DNA of 49,101 nt from Sphingomonas bacterium (GCF_028289855.1 NZ_JAQGKZ010000054.1:1-49101), one strand, 5' to 3'. Counted from the first letter of the stretch, positions 1 through 7,816 are shown. The notes: generated from the letters alone by a model not told the origin. Made by a program: numbers and translations.

Positions 1-50
1 TTGTCAAAGGGGCGCCGCTTCGTTTAGGGGCGGCGCCTTCCCAAGGGTGT

Positions 51-126
51 GGGGCCGTAGCTCAGCTGGGAGAGCGCTGCAATGGCATTGCAGAGGTCAG
101 GGGTTCGATCCCCCTCGGCTCCACCA
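51..126 (+). tRNA. tRNA-Ala (anticodon GGC)
   Basis: A complete 76-nt cloverleaf with encoded CCA. The 7-bp acceptor stem is GGGGCCG paired to CGGCTCC (one G-U). The D arm is GCTC/GAGC, and the anticodon stem CTGCA/TGCAG encloses loop ATGGCAT with anticodon GGC (alanine). The T arm contains GGTTCGATCC. The last 23 bases (104-126) recur exactly at 969-991, so this tRNA was used as an integration site and its 3' end was restored by the incoming element. Confidence 0.97.
104..126 (+). repeat. attL-like core (tRNA 3' end)
   Basis: These 23 bases, from the T loop to the CCA end of tRNA-Ala, are identical to 969-991 in the same orientation. A direct repeat of a tRNA 3' end next to an integrase remnant is the usual mark left by tyrosine-recombinase integration. 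The base just upstream differs (g103 against a968), so the identity starts at 104. Confidence 0.85.
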
Positions 127-217
127 ACCTTTTTAAGCCGCTAAAAACGCGGAACATCGTTGGAAAACCAAGGCTTTTTACAGGTGCCTGTTACATTTGT
201 AATAGGAGCAAAGGCCT

Positions 218-589
218 ATGTGTACCTATCTCGATCAAGTTGGCGCGACCTACTATTTTAGGCGCGTCGTCCCCGCTGAGCTGCGGCGCTACATCCTCAC
301 GTCGTCTGGTGCATCGCGCACAGAATGGAAGCTGTCTCTCCGAACGAAAGACCGTGAGACGGCCAAGCGCGAACTGCCGGGTTGGACGGTGGCCACCCAG
401 GCAGAGATTGACCGGGCAGCCGCCGCGCTAGCGAGCGGCCAAACAGATGCCGCCTCGGAGTCCCCTCAGAAGCCCGCTAGGCGGATGTCGCCACAAGCTG
501 AGGCAATGTGGGCGGCACACGAGCAGGCTCTGCGATTGTTGAGCATATCAAGACGCAATTTGGTGCGGAGTCCGTCGTCTCAGATGTAA
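218..589 (+). pseudogene. Truncated site-specific integrase (N-terminal fragment)
   Basis: The first ~95 residues read like the N-terminal domain of tyrosine-recombinase integrases that start MCTYLDQVGATYYFRRVVP and continue with KLSLRTKDRETAKRELP. The ATG has a good ribosome-binding site (TAGGAG, about 10 nt upstream) and lies just inside the attL-like repeat, the standard place for int. Full-length relatives have several hundred residues. Here homology-like sequence stops near base 525, the frame runs into unrelated sequence and ends at 589, and no catalytic domain (R-H-R-Y) follows. It is therefore a non-functional remnant, probably broken by a deletion that joined it to a second gene. Confidence 0.75.
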
Positions 590-660
590 TTAGTACGCAT
601 CCGGACACCGATCATTCTTGCGGCCTGCGTAATGTGCTCAAGGAGCTAGCTGTCTCAACT
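523..660 (+). pseudogene. Fragment of a metallo-beta-lactamase-fold hydrolase
   Basis: From about base 523, in a different frame from the integrase remnant, the translation reads IVEHIKTQFGAES, then STHPDTDHSCGLRNVLKEL. HPDTDH followed by a GL pair matches the metal-binding HxDxDH motif of MBL-fold hydrolases. The N-terminal strands and later metal ligands are absent, and recognisable sequence ends by about 660. It looks like an internal piece of a cargo gene fused to the integrase by a deletion. The identity rests on this one motif. Confidence 0.5.
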
Positions 661-968
661 TCCTTCGACAGAGGCTTCCTGCCCATCGTTACCCCGCAAG
701 CGGCAGAACCAAGCCCGCCACCCGATAGCTGGCCATCACGCGCCAGCCTAGCAGCCCTCAACTGTGTCCTCAGATACGCAATCTGATCCTGCGCCAAGCC
801 GAGATATGGCGAGTGGCCAGCCAGCGACCAATTGCCCCTTTCCTAGCCAGCTACCTGTGCTGGCCTCAGCACCTCCAAGAGCATTGACTATTGTTTTACA
901 TCACGTATCAGCGGTTGTTACAGGCACAAGAAAAAAGCCCTTAGTTTCCAATGGTTACGCCGGTCGAA

Positions 969-991
969 TTCGATCCCCCTCGGCTCCACCA
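969..991 (+). repeat. attR-like core (duplicated tRNA-Ala 3' end)
   Basis: An exact second copy of tRNA-Ala bases 104-126, including CCA. No tRNA body precedes it, so it is not a gene. It marks the distal border of the inserted element. Confidence 0.85.
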
Positions 992-996
992 TTTCA

Positions 997-1037
997 CGAT
1001 TTGGGCAAGATAGCGAAGCTATCGCCCCCACAAATCG
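997..1037. other. Imperfect hairpin
   Basis: CGATTTG (997-1003) pairs with CAAATCG (1031-1037), and GATAGC (1009-1014) pairs with GCTATC (1018-1023) around loop GAA, with a GC-rich imperfect stretch between. It lies directly beyond the attR-like repeat. There is no T run, so I do not call it a terminator. Confidence 0.4.
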
Positions 1038-1046
1038 CGAACGGGC

Positions 1047-1093
1047 GGTGGCGCGACGAGCGCCGTCCGACGCCGCCGCTTTGCCGCGGCGCG
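1047..1093 (+). repeat. Dispersed two-hairpin repeat, copy A
   Basis: This carries the core GTCCGACG followed by a GCTTTGC loop between complementary arms. Similar units lie at 26766-26810 (minus), 30637-30690 and 33135-33189. All are intergenic, and this one sits beyond the 3' end of the hydrolase gene that ends at 1125 on the minus strand. Confidence 0.6.
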
Positions 1094-1124
1094 ATTTCTT
1101 AATTAGGCCGTGGGGTGGTCCGAT

Positions 1125-2135
1125 CTAAAGCGTCCCGATCTGCTTGAGCCACCGCTCAACGAGTTCCGGCCATACGCCGACCGGCTGGTCCTTCTTGCGC
1201 AGCCCGAACGCATGCCCGCCCTTCGCGAACAAATGAACCTCAGTCGACACTCCCGCTTTGTCGAGCGCGCTGGCGTACATCAGGCTGTTGCAGATCGGGT
1301 CGGTCGGATCGTCCCATGCTTGCGCGATGAAGGTGGGCGGCGCGGTCTTGATGATCGGGAGCTTGGGATCGAACGTCGTGCCGCCGTTGCGGCAGATATG
1401 GCCGGGATAGAGCGCGACGGCGAAGTCCGGGCGGCTGCTGATCGTGTCGATCGCATCGACCGGTTTGTAGGCGGGCGTCAGGATGTTGCTGGCCTGCGCG
1501 ACCAGATAACCGCCCGCCGAAAAGCCCATGACGCCGATCTTGCCGGGGTCGATCCCTAGTTCCTTCGCCTTCGATCGCACCAGCCGAATCGTCCGTTGCG
1601 CATCCTGCAGTGCGCGGGGAATTTTGGGCGTGATCTGGCGTTTGAGCGTGCTGTCCCAATAGTCGTTTCCACCGGGCGCGCGGTACTTGGACACGATGCA
1701 GGTGATACCCTTGGCGGTCAGCCAGTCGCAGATTTCGGTGCCCTCGAGCGTAATGAACACCTTTTGAAACCCGCCGCCGGGAAAGACGATGACCGCGGCG
1801 CCGGTATTGCGACCCTTGGGCGGCATGACCGTCATCGTCGGGATGGCGATGTCGAGCACCGCTTCCGACTTGCCGCCGAACTCCGCCGGTTCCTTGTAAG
1901 TGTCCACGCTTTCGGGCGGTTGCGGGTTGAGCGTGCCGTCGGGCGGGCTGCCGGGCCAGATGGGCTGCTGCGTCAGCCCGGCGGCGGGTTGCCAGACGCC
2001 GGTAGTGCGCACCGGCGGCGCGTTCGCAATTGGGGAAGGGGTCGGCTTGTCAGGCTGCGGCGCGGTCGAGGCGCTGCACGCAAGACTGGTCAGCGCCAGC
2101 GCACCTAGGAGCGGCAACCCGACGTGGCGCAACAA
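1125..2135 (-). CDS. Secreted alpha/beta hydrolase (acetyl-esterase-like)
   Basis: 336 residues. An N-terminal signal sequence ends near SLACS. Cys20 could be lipidated, although the -3 residue is Ser and the lipobox is not canonical. The catalytic domain shows an oxyanion-hole motif FPGGGF, the nucleophile elbow GFSAGG, and the acid/His region AWDDPTD and GGHAFG expected of BD-FAE/acetyl-xylan-esterase-like enzymes. It probably removes acyl groups from a carbohydrate or small ester in the periplasm; the substrate cannot be read from the sequence. It is transcribed divergently from trxB. The roughly 140-bp gap (2136-2279) must hold both promoters. Confidence 0.85.
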   Translation of the reverse strand: MLRHVGLPLLGALALTSLACSASTAPQPDKPTPSPIANAPPVRTTGVWQPAAGLTQQPIWPGSPPDGTLNPQPPESVDTYKEPAEFGGKSEAVLDIAIPTMTVMPPKGRNTGAAVIVFPGGGFQKVFITLEGTEICDWLTAKGITCIVSKYRAPGGNDYWDSTLKRQITPKIPRALQDAQRTIRLVRSKAKELGIDPGKIGVMGFSAGGYLVAQASNILTPAYKPVDAIDTISSRPDFAVALYPGHICRNGGTTFDPKLPIIKTAPPTFIAQAWDDPTDPICNSLMYASALDKAGVSTEVHLFAKGGHAFGLRKKDQPVGVWPELVERWLKQIGTL

Positions 2136-2279
2136 GATTCTCCCTCATCGAGCGGATCGTCCGAACATCCTTCGGCGCTTGGGCCGACGCAAGCTTTTCT
2201 GCGCGCCGCCGCAGCTTGTTGTGGATAAATCGGCGACCACATTTGCACGCAACCAGCCTTCGCCCTTAGGACGCGATCC

Positions 2280-3248
2280 ATGACGACGCACACCACCCGC
2301 ATGCTCATCCTCGGCTCCGGTCCCGCCGGCCTGAGCGCCGCAATTTACGGCGCGCGCGCGGGCCTGTCGCCGATCGTCGTGCAGGGCATTCAGCCCGGCG
2401 GCCAGCTGACAACGACGACCGACGTCGAGAATTATCCCGGCTTCCGAGACGTCATCCAGGGTCCGTGGCTGATGCAGGAAATGCAGGCGCAGGCCGAGCA
2501 TGTTGGCACGCGGATGATGTGGGACACGATCGTCGAAGTCGATTTGACCCAGCGCCCATTCCGGCTCGTCGGCGATGGCGGCGATATTTACGAGGGCGAG
2601 GTGCTGATCATCGCGACCGGCGCGCAGGCCAAGTGGCTCGGGCTCGACAGCGAGGAGGCCTTGAAGGGCAAGGGGGTCAGCGCGTGCGCGACGTGCGACG
2701 GTTTCTTCTATCGCGGCAAGAAGGTCGCGGTGATCGGCGGCGGCAATACTGCAGTCGAAGAAGCGCTGTACCTGACCAACCATTCGCCCGACGTGACCTT
2801 GATCCACCGCCGCGATTCGCTGCGCGCGGAGAAAATCCTGCAGGACCGGCTCCATGCCAACGACAAGATCAGCATGCTGTGGAACAAGGAAGTCGAAAGC
2901 TTCGTCGATGGTGGCGGTACGACCGGGCTGGTCGCGCTCGAATTGCGAGACACGGTGACGGGGGAGTTGTCGCGGCTCGATGTCGAGGGCGGGTTCGTCG
3001 CAATCGGGCATCACCCGGCGACTGAGTTGTTTCGCGGGCACGTGAAGCTCGATTCCGACCATTATATCGAGGTCGAGACCGGCTCGACGCGGACCAGCGT
3101 GCCTGGCGTTTTCGCGTGCGGCGACGTGATGGACAAAATCTATCGCCAGGCAGTGACCGCGGCGGGAACGGGGTGCATGGCCGCGCTCGATGCCGAGAAG
3201 TTTCTGGCGGAAGCGGATTTCGAGAAGATCGCCGAAGCGGCGGAATAG
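2280..3248 (+). CDS. trxB: Thioredoxin-disulfide reductase
   Basis: 322 residues, the usual length for the low-molecular-weight NADPH thioredoxin reductase that passes electrons from NADPH through FAD to thioredoxin in the cytoplasm. The FAD motif GSGPAGLSAA is at residues 12-21, the redox pair CATC at 136-139, and the NADPH-binding motif GGGNTAVEEA follows. The C-terminal FAD motif VFACGDV is present. All catalytic features are intact. The stop codon is 2 bp from the convergent end of the next gene. Confidence 0.96.
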   Translation: MTTHTTRMLILGSGPAGLSAAIYGARAGLSPIVVQGIQPGGQLTTTTDVENYPGFRDVIQGPWLMQEMQAQAEHVGTRMMWDTIVEVDLTQRPFRLVGDGGDIYEGEVLIIATGAQAKWLGLDSEEALKGKGVSACATCDGFFYRGKKVAVIGGGNTAVEEALYLTNHSPDVTLIHRRDSLRAEKILQDRLHANDKISMLWNKEVESFVDGGGTTGLVALELRDTVTGELSRLDVEGGFVAIGHHPATELFRGHVKLDSDHYIEVETGSTRTSVPGVFACGDVMDKIYRQAVTAAGTGCMAALDAEKFLAEADFEKIAEAAE

Positions 3249-3249
3249 G

Positions 3250-4014
3250 CTAGGCGAGCGCCTCGCGGAGTTGGTTGGCGAGCCAGGCCGCGTCGCCGGC
3301 GCGCGCGAAGCTGTGGCTGTCAGTCGCGCATTCGCGCTTGTCGCCGCCATGCGGCCAAGCGCTGGCGAACCGGATCGCGGTGTTGTCGCGATTGGCCAGC
3401 AGGAAGCGGTGTGGCGTATCGCCCAGTGCCGTTGCCATGCGCTCGGCGATCGGGTTGCTGACTTCCGGTATTGCAGCAGAAGCTTTTCGCAAACCCTTGA
3501 TTACCTTGCCGATATTTATCCCACCGCTGACCAGCCGCAGCCATTGCTTCGGGTCGCGCACGCGATCGGCATAGTGCGATCGGATCGCGTCCGCGGGGGG
3601 CAGATCGTCGCCTTCATCGCCGACCCAGGGGTTGGCGAGTACCAGCGACTCGATACCCGCCTCCCGGTGGAACAGTGCGAGCGCGGTTGCCGCGTCGCAA
3701 TTGCCGAAGCCGACGATCCGTTTCACCTGCGGCGCGACTGTACGAAACGCGGTGACAGCGGCGGCGATGTCAGGGCCGCTATCCGCATAACCGTGATTGG
3801 CGCCTTCCGAATCGCCGATCCCGCGGCGGTCGAAGCGAAATACGGGAATGCCGCTCGCTGCCAGGTCCGCCGCGAGCAGGGCCATTCCACGATGCGCACC
3901 GCACCGTATCTCGTTGCCGCCCGATACGATGAGCAGCCCGGTGCTCCCCGCCGCGTCGTCGAGCGTCCCGGCGAGTGCGTCGCCTTGGCAGGGAAATGAG
4001 ATCAGCTCGCGCAT
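3250..4014 (-). CDS. XrtA-associated alpha/beta hydrolase 1
   Basis: 254 residues. This is the hydrolase type usually found in exosortase A loci (the 'hydrolase 1' family). It begins MRELISFPCQGDALAGTLD and has the motif RFDRRGIGDSEG. At the nucleophile-elbow position it reads GFGNCDAA, so a Cys or Asn stands where many esterases have Ser. The substrate is unknown. Its start overlaps the end of hydrolase 2 by 13 nt, which indicates translational coupling in a minus-strand operon with hydrolase 2 and the carrier protein. Confidence 0.85.
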   Translation of the reverse strand: MRELISFPCQGDALAGTLDDAAGSTGLLIVSGGNEIRCGAHRGMALLAADLAASGIPVFRFDRRGIGDSEGANHGYADSGPDIAAAVTAFRTVAPQVKRIVGFGNCDAATALALFHREAGIESLVLANPWVGDEGDDLPPADAIRSHYADRVRDPKQWLRLVSGGINIGKVIKGLRKASAAIPEVSNPIAERMATALGDTPHRFLLANRDNTAIRFASAWPHGGDKRECATDSHSFARAGDAAWLANQLREALA

Positions 4015-4694
4015 TTGGCGATCCAGTCGGCGATGTCGTCGGCGAGGAGGACGGCGAGCGCGGGGTCGTCGCCCGGTTCGCTACGGCGCCATAACGGCGC
4101 GCCCTCCACCTTGCGGTCGGCGACGGCGGGGTCGGTATCTAGCCGAACCACTCGGACATTGCCTTCGCGCGCACAATCGGCGGCATTCAGGTCACGAAGC
4201 AACGGCCGCGCGATGCGGTTGCCGGCGATGGTCACTGGGCCGCCTTCGTCATTGTACGCGTTGAGGTCGATCTCGATCGGCTCGCCGGCCGCTTGCGCGG
4301 TGCGGAACAGTTCGCGGATCAGCGCTTCGCCCTTGGCCGGGGCCAATTGCCAGCGCGACACCAACTGAGCGTCGTGATCGACCAGCGACCCCCCGCGTAT
4401 GGTCACACTGTGCACCGGATGGCCAACGGCTTTCGCCGCGGCGGCAAAGGCAGCGCGCCAGCCGGCGAGCATGGCATGTTCGGTCGCGACCGGGCTCTCG
4501 TTCTGGCCGGGCAGATCGGGCAGGACGCTGGCAATACCGCGATCGGCGAGCTTGCGGAGCAGCCCGACCGTGAAGGTGCGGGTGCGGTTGGCTTCCTCGA
4601 ACAGTGGCAGCGCCAGCACGACGACCGGTCCGGTGGCATGGCCGAAGCGTGTCATCGCTTCGCGTCCGCCCGGCCAATCGTAGAACTCGCTCAA
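4002..4694 (-). CDS. XrtA-associated alpha/beta hydrolase 2
   Basis: 230 residues. It resembles the second hydrolase family restricted to exosortase A loci: LALPLFEEANRTRTF near residues 28-42, then VLPDLPGQNES. A classical GxSxG is not obvious; IRGGSLVDHD occupies the corresponding place. Its start overlaps the carrier-protein gene by 4 nt and its end overlaps hydrolase 1. The context suggests work on a carrier-bound or lipid-linked intermediate of the exopolysaccharide pathway, but the reaction has not been established. Confidence 0.83.
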   Translation of the reverse strand: MSEFYDWPGGREAMTRFGHATGPVVVLALPLFEEANRTRTFTVGLLRKLADRGIASVLPDLPGQNESPVATEHAMLAGWRAAFAAAAKAVGHPVHSVTIRGGSLVDHDAQLVSRWQLAPAKGEALIRELFRTAQAAGEPIEIDLNAYNDEGGPVTIAGNRIARPLLRDLNAADCAREGNVRVVRLDTDPAVADRKVEGAPLWRRSEPGDDPALAVLLADDIADWIAKCAS

Positions 4695-4972
4695 GTCTTT
4701 GCCCCGGCTTTGGTTTCGGCAAAGCGCCGCAAAGCGCCAAACGTCTCCAGCATCTCGCCATCGACCTCGTCGTCCTCGATCAGGAAGCCCAGCCGGTCCT
4801 CGAGTTCGGTCAACACGCCGGCCACGGCCATCGAGTCGAGCTCGGGCAACGCACCGAACAAGGGCGTGGCATCGTCGAATGCCGCGACGCGGCTGTCGCC
4901 GAGCGCGAGAACGTCGCGAAGGACGGCGCGCAGGGTCTTGTCGATAGCGGTGGCGTGATGGTGCGTGGTCAT
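4691..4972 (-). CDS. Acyl carrier protein of the XrtA locus
   Basis: 93 residues. A small acidic four-helix carrier fold with the 4'-phosphopantetheine attachment motif ELDSMAV (the Ser of DSM). It is the first gene of a minus-strand operon whose next genes are two hydrolases. It lies 79 bp from the divergent acyl-CoA ligase, so the ligase is its natural loading partner. Acyl carriers for fatty-acid synthesis normally lie beside fab genes; this one does not, which supports a dedicated role. Confidence 0.88.
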   Translation of the reverse strand: MTTHHHATAIDKTLRAVLRDVLALGDSRVAAFDDATPLFGALPELDSMAVAGVLTELEDRLGFLIEDDEVDGEMLETFGALRRFAETKAGAKT

Positions 4973-5051
4973 CGTGTCGGCGGGTTAGCTTCCGTGCGAC
5001 GCGATGGGAAGGGGCGCTTGGGGGAAGCGCGGGACATGGCTATCAGGGGGC
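4973..5051. promoter_or_regulatory. Divergent promoter region of the XrtA locus
   Basis: These 79 bp separate the minus-strand carrier-protein gene from the plus-strand ligase gene, so both transcripts probably start here. CAGGGGG just before 5052 serves as the ligase ribosome-binding site. I cannot identify -35/-10 boxes with confidence. Confidence 0.45.
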
Positions 5052-6539
5052 ATGATCCCGCTCGATCCCGTGCCGCGCCCGATCGACCACCTGACGTTGC
5101 GCGGGGCGCCGGGCGATGTCGCATTGGCGGGGCGTGAGGGCGCGCTGGATTATGCCGCGCTGGAAGCGGCGGTGGGTGTGCTGGCTGGCTGGCTGGCGGA
5201 GCATGGGCTGGCGCCGGGCGATCGCGTGGCGACGTGGCTGCCCAAGACGCGGATAGCGTGCCTGATGCCTCTCGCGGCGGCACGCGCGGGATTGGTGCAT
5301 GTTCCGATCAACCCGCTGCTGAAGCATCTGCAGGTCCGGCATATTCTTGCCGATAGTGGGTCACGGCTGCTGATGACCCAATCCGCACGGGCGGAAACGC
5401 TGGAGCCCGGCGAATGCCGCATTGTGACCGACGATTCCCCGCTAGATGGCGTGCCCTTGCCGCCGTCGGACGCCGATCCCGATACACTGGCGGCCTTGCT
5501 CTATACCTCGGGATCTACCGGGCAGCCCAAGGGGGTGATGCTCAGCCACGCCAATCTTTGGCTCGGGGCGATCAGCGTCGCGCATTATCTCAAGCTGACA
5601 CCAATTGATCGTGTGCTCGGCGTGTTGCCGCTAAGCTTCGACTATGGGCAGAACCAGTTGTTCTCGACCTGGGCGGCCGGCGCGCGCGTGGTACCGTTCG
5701 ACTATCTGCTGCCGCGCGACGTCTATCGCGGGATCGGGCGTGAGGGGATTACGACACTGGCCGGCGTGCCGCCGCTCTGGGCGCAGCTACTTGAGGTCGA
5801 TCCGCAGGACATTGATGTAAGTAGCTTGAAGACAATGACCAATTCGGGCGGCGCATTGACGCCTCGAATGATCGATGGGCTGCGCGCGCGCTTCCCGCAA
5901 GCCGACCTCTATCCGATGTACGGCCTGACCGAGGCGTTCCGTTCGACTTATCTCGATCCCTCACTGGTCGCTGACCACCCGGACTCGATCGGACGGGCGA
6001 TCCCGTTCGCCGAAGTGCTGGTAGCACGGCCCGATGGAAGCCGCGCCGCGCCGGGCGAAGCAGGGGAGCTGGTTCATGCCGGGCCGCTGGTCGCCCAAGG
6101 GTATTGGCGAGACGAGGACCGAACTAGGCAACGCTTCAGGCCGGCGCCCGATTGGGCCGAGTCGGGCGGAATCGCTGTATGGTCTGGCGACACTGTGGTA
6201 GCGGCCGCTGACGGCCTGCTCCGGTTCGTCGGGCGCGACGACGAGATGATCAAGTCGGCGGGCAACCGGATCAGTCCGACCGAAGTCGAGGAGGCGGTCG
6301 CGGCGGGCGGCGAGACGGGCGAGGCCGTCGCGCTGGGCGTGCCCGACGAGAAGCTTGGTCAGGCTATCGTCGTCGTCGCGAAAGGGGATGGATCGACCGA
6401 GGAGCGCCTACGCGAACGCTTGCGCCGCGACCTGCCGAACTTCATGCAGCCGGTGCGCTATATTTGGCGCGCCGAGCTGCCGCGTAACGCCAACGGCAAG
6501 CTCGACCGCGCGGGGCTCAAAGGGGAAGTGACGTCATGA
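5052..6539 (+). CDS. Acyl-CoA ligase (AMP-dependent), XrtA-associated
   Basis: 495 residues from ATG 5052, chosen over 5004 because a purine-rich CAGGGGG precedes it and the earlier frame extends into the divergent promoter gap. It has the ANL-superfamily P-loop LLYTSGSTGQPKGVM, the A5 region MYGLTEA, the hinge GRDDEMIKSAGNRISPTE and the catalytic Lys motif NANGKLDR near the C-terminus. The expected reaction is ATP-dependent adenylation of a carboxylic acid and transfer to a thiol, plausibly the pantetheine of the divergent carrier protein. It overlaps the following decarboxylase by ATGA. Confidence 0.9.
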   Translation: MIPLDPVPRPIDHLTLRGAPGDVALAGREGALDYAALEAAVGVLAGWLAEHGLAPGDRVATWLPKTRIACLMPLAAARAGLVHVPINPLLKHLQVRHILADSGSRLLMTQSARAETLEPGECRIVTDDSPLDGVPLPPSDADPDTLAALLYTSGSTGQPKGVMLSHANLWLGAISVAHYLKLTPIDRVLGVLPLSFDYGQNQLFSTWAAGARVVPFDYLLPRDVYRGIGREGITTLAGVPPLWAQLLEVDPQDIDVSSLKTMTNSGGALTPRMIDGLRARFPQADLYPMYGLTEAFRSTYLDPSLVADHPDSIGRAIPFAEVLVARPDGSRAAPGEAGELVHAGPLVAQGYWRDEDRTRQRFRPAPDWAESGGIAVWSGDTVVAAADGLLRFVGRDDEMIKSAGNRISPTEVEEAVAAGGETGEAVALGVPDEKLGQAIVVVAKGDGSTEERLRERLRRDLPNFMQPVRYIWRAELPRNANGKLDRAGLKGEVTS

Positions 6540-7711
6540 AGCCGATGGGCGCGATCCCGAGCGATTTCAACGATTTGGTGTTTACGATCCCCGACAGTAC
6601 ACCGGCGTTCTTTTATTATTCCAGCGTCGTCGCCGACCGTGTCGCCCGCTTTCGTGCGGCGTTTCCGGGCGTCGACCTGCACTATGCGGTCAAGGCCAAT
6701 CCGTTCGGGCCGCTGCTCGAAGCGATGGCGCCTTTGGTCGACGGGTTCGACGCAGCGTCGATTGGCGAAGTCGGTCGGGTGTCGGCGTTCGGTCAGCCGA
6801 TCAGCTTCGCCGGCCCAGGCAAGACCAATGGCGAGCTGGCGATGGCGATCGGCGGCGGAATCACGATCAACCTGGAAAGCGAAGGCGAGGCCGACCGCGC
6901 GCTGGCATTTGGGGAGCAGCTCGGCGAGACACCTCGGCTCGCGGTGCGGGTGAATCCCGAATTCGAACTACGAGGATCGGGGATGCGGATGGGCGGGCGT
7001 GCATCGCCGTTCGGGGTGGATGCCGATCGCGTTCCGGCGCTGGTCAAGCGGCTGATCGCGGCGGGGGCGGATTGGCAGGGGTTTCATGTGTTCGCCGGGT
7101 CGCAAGCGTTGGATGCGCAAGCGATCGTCGACAGTCAGGCGCATACGCTCGATCTCGTCGCGCGGCTGGGCGATCAGGCGGGCGCCGTGCCGCCCCTGGT
7201 GAATCTCGGCGGCGGGTTCGGCATTCCCTATTTCCCCGGTGAGACACCGGTCGATCTCGAGGCGATCGGGGCGGCGTTGCTGCCCCGACTGGCCGAATTC
7301 CCGGATACCCGTTTTGCGATCGAACTGGGGCGTTGGCTCGTCGGCGAGGCGGGCGTGTATTTTACGCGCGTGATCGACAAGAAGGTCAGCCGTGGCGAGA
7401 CCTTCCTGATGTGCGACGGCGGCCTCAACCATCAACTCGCGGCGACCGGCAACCTCGGCACGGTGGTTCGCCGCAACTATCCCGTTGCAGTTGCGACCGC
7501 CGCTCCGGGTGCTCCCACCGAAACCGTCACCGTTGTCGGCCCGCTCTGCACCCCGCTCGACCGTTTGGCCGATCAGGTCGAATTGCCCGTCGCCGGGCCC
7601 GGTGACGTCATCGCGATCTTCATGGCCGGCGCCTACGGCCTGACCGCCAGCCCGCACGAATTCCTCGGCCACTCGCGCCCCGCCGAGCTGCTGGTCGGTA
7701 CGCCAGCGTAA
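6536..7711 (+). CDS. PLP-dependent decarboxylase, XrtA-associated
   Basis: 391 residues. A fold-type III (alanine-racemase-fold) decarboxylase of the diaminopimelate/ornithine decarboxylase superfamily. The Schiff-base lysine is K53 in HYAVKANPFG. A glycine-rich phosphate loop (LGGGFGIPYF) and the C-terminal GPLCTPLDRLA motif with the active-site Cys are present. It starts inside the stop of the ligase gene (ATGA). Together with ligase and carrier protein it implies that an amino acid or its carrier-bound form is decarboxylated during synthesis of the XrtA-linked polymer. That is an inference, as the substrate is unknown. Confidence 0.9.
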   Translation: MKPMGAIPSDFNDLVFTIPDSTPAFFYYSSVVADRVARFRAAFPGVDLHYAVKANPFGPLLEAMAPLVDGFDAASIGEVGRVSAFGQPISFAGPGKTNGELAMAIGGGITINLESEGEADRALAFGEQLGETPRLAVRVNPEFELRGSGMRMGGRASPFGVDADRVPALVKRLIAAGADWQGFHVFAGSQALDAQAIVDSQAHTLDLVARLGDQAGAVPPLVNLGGGFGIPYFPGETPVDLEAIGAALLPRLAEFPDTRFAIELGRWLVGEAGVYFTRVIDKKVSRGETFLMCDGGLNHQLAATGNLGTVVRRNYPVAVATAAPGAPTETVTVVGPLCTPLDRLADQVELPVAGPGDVIAIFMAGAYGLTASPHEFLGHSRPAELLVGTPA

Positions 7712-7816
7712 TCCTAACGCTATCTTTACCCCCATTACCGCATAGCCGCCGCTGAAAGTCTGCGCGCGCCGGAATGACGTCACCGGCACCGTCAAGCGCG
7801 AGACAGGAGGCCGGTT
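7712..7816 (+). promoter_or_regulatory. Intergenic leader of the export genes
   Basis: This 105-bp gap is the largest in the plus-strand XrtA arm, so an internal promoter for the export genes is plausible. A perfect AGGAGG lies at 7806-7811, five bases before ATG 7817. No certain promoter boxes were recognised. Confidence 0.4.

Larger units (their letters stand above)
104..991 (+). mobile_element. Degraded tRNA-Ala-integrated element (remnant)
   Basis: Between the two 23-bp direct repeats lie 842 bp that hold a truncated integrase start and a metallo-hydrolase fragment. An inverted pair of about 39-bp sequences sits just inside both ends (158-196 and 915-953). No other convincing gene is seen in 660-968. 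Composition is more AT-rich than the surroundings. I infer an old genomic island or integrative element whose cargo was deleted while both att sites survived. Confidence 0.8.

Noticed and set aside
11..37. Hairpin GGCGCCGC/GCGGCGCC before tRNA-Ala as an intrinsic terminator
   Set aside because: The stem is perfect over 8 bp but is followed by TTCCC rather than a T run. It may belong to an upstream gene outside the window.
660..968. Short open frames on both strands in the element remnant
   Set aside because: No ribosome-binding sites, motifs or codon bias. The stretch holds no credible gene.
2145..3350. A 401-codon minus-strand frame opposite trxB
   Set aside because: trxB has all catalytic motifs, and the antisense product has no domain-like sequence.
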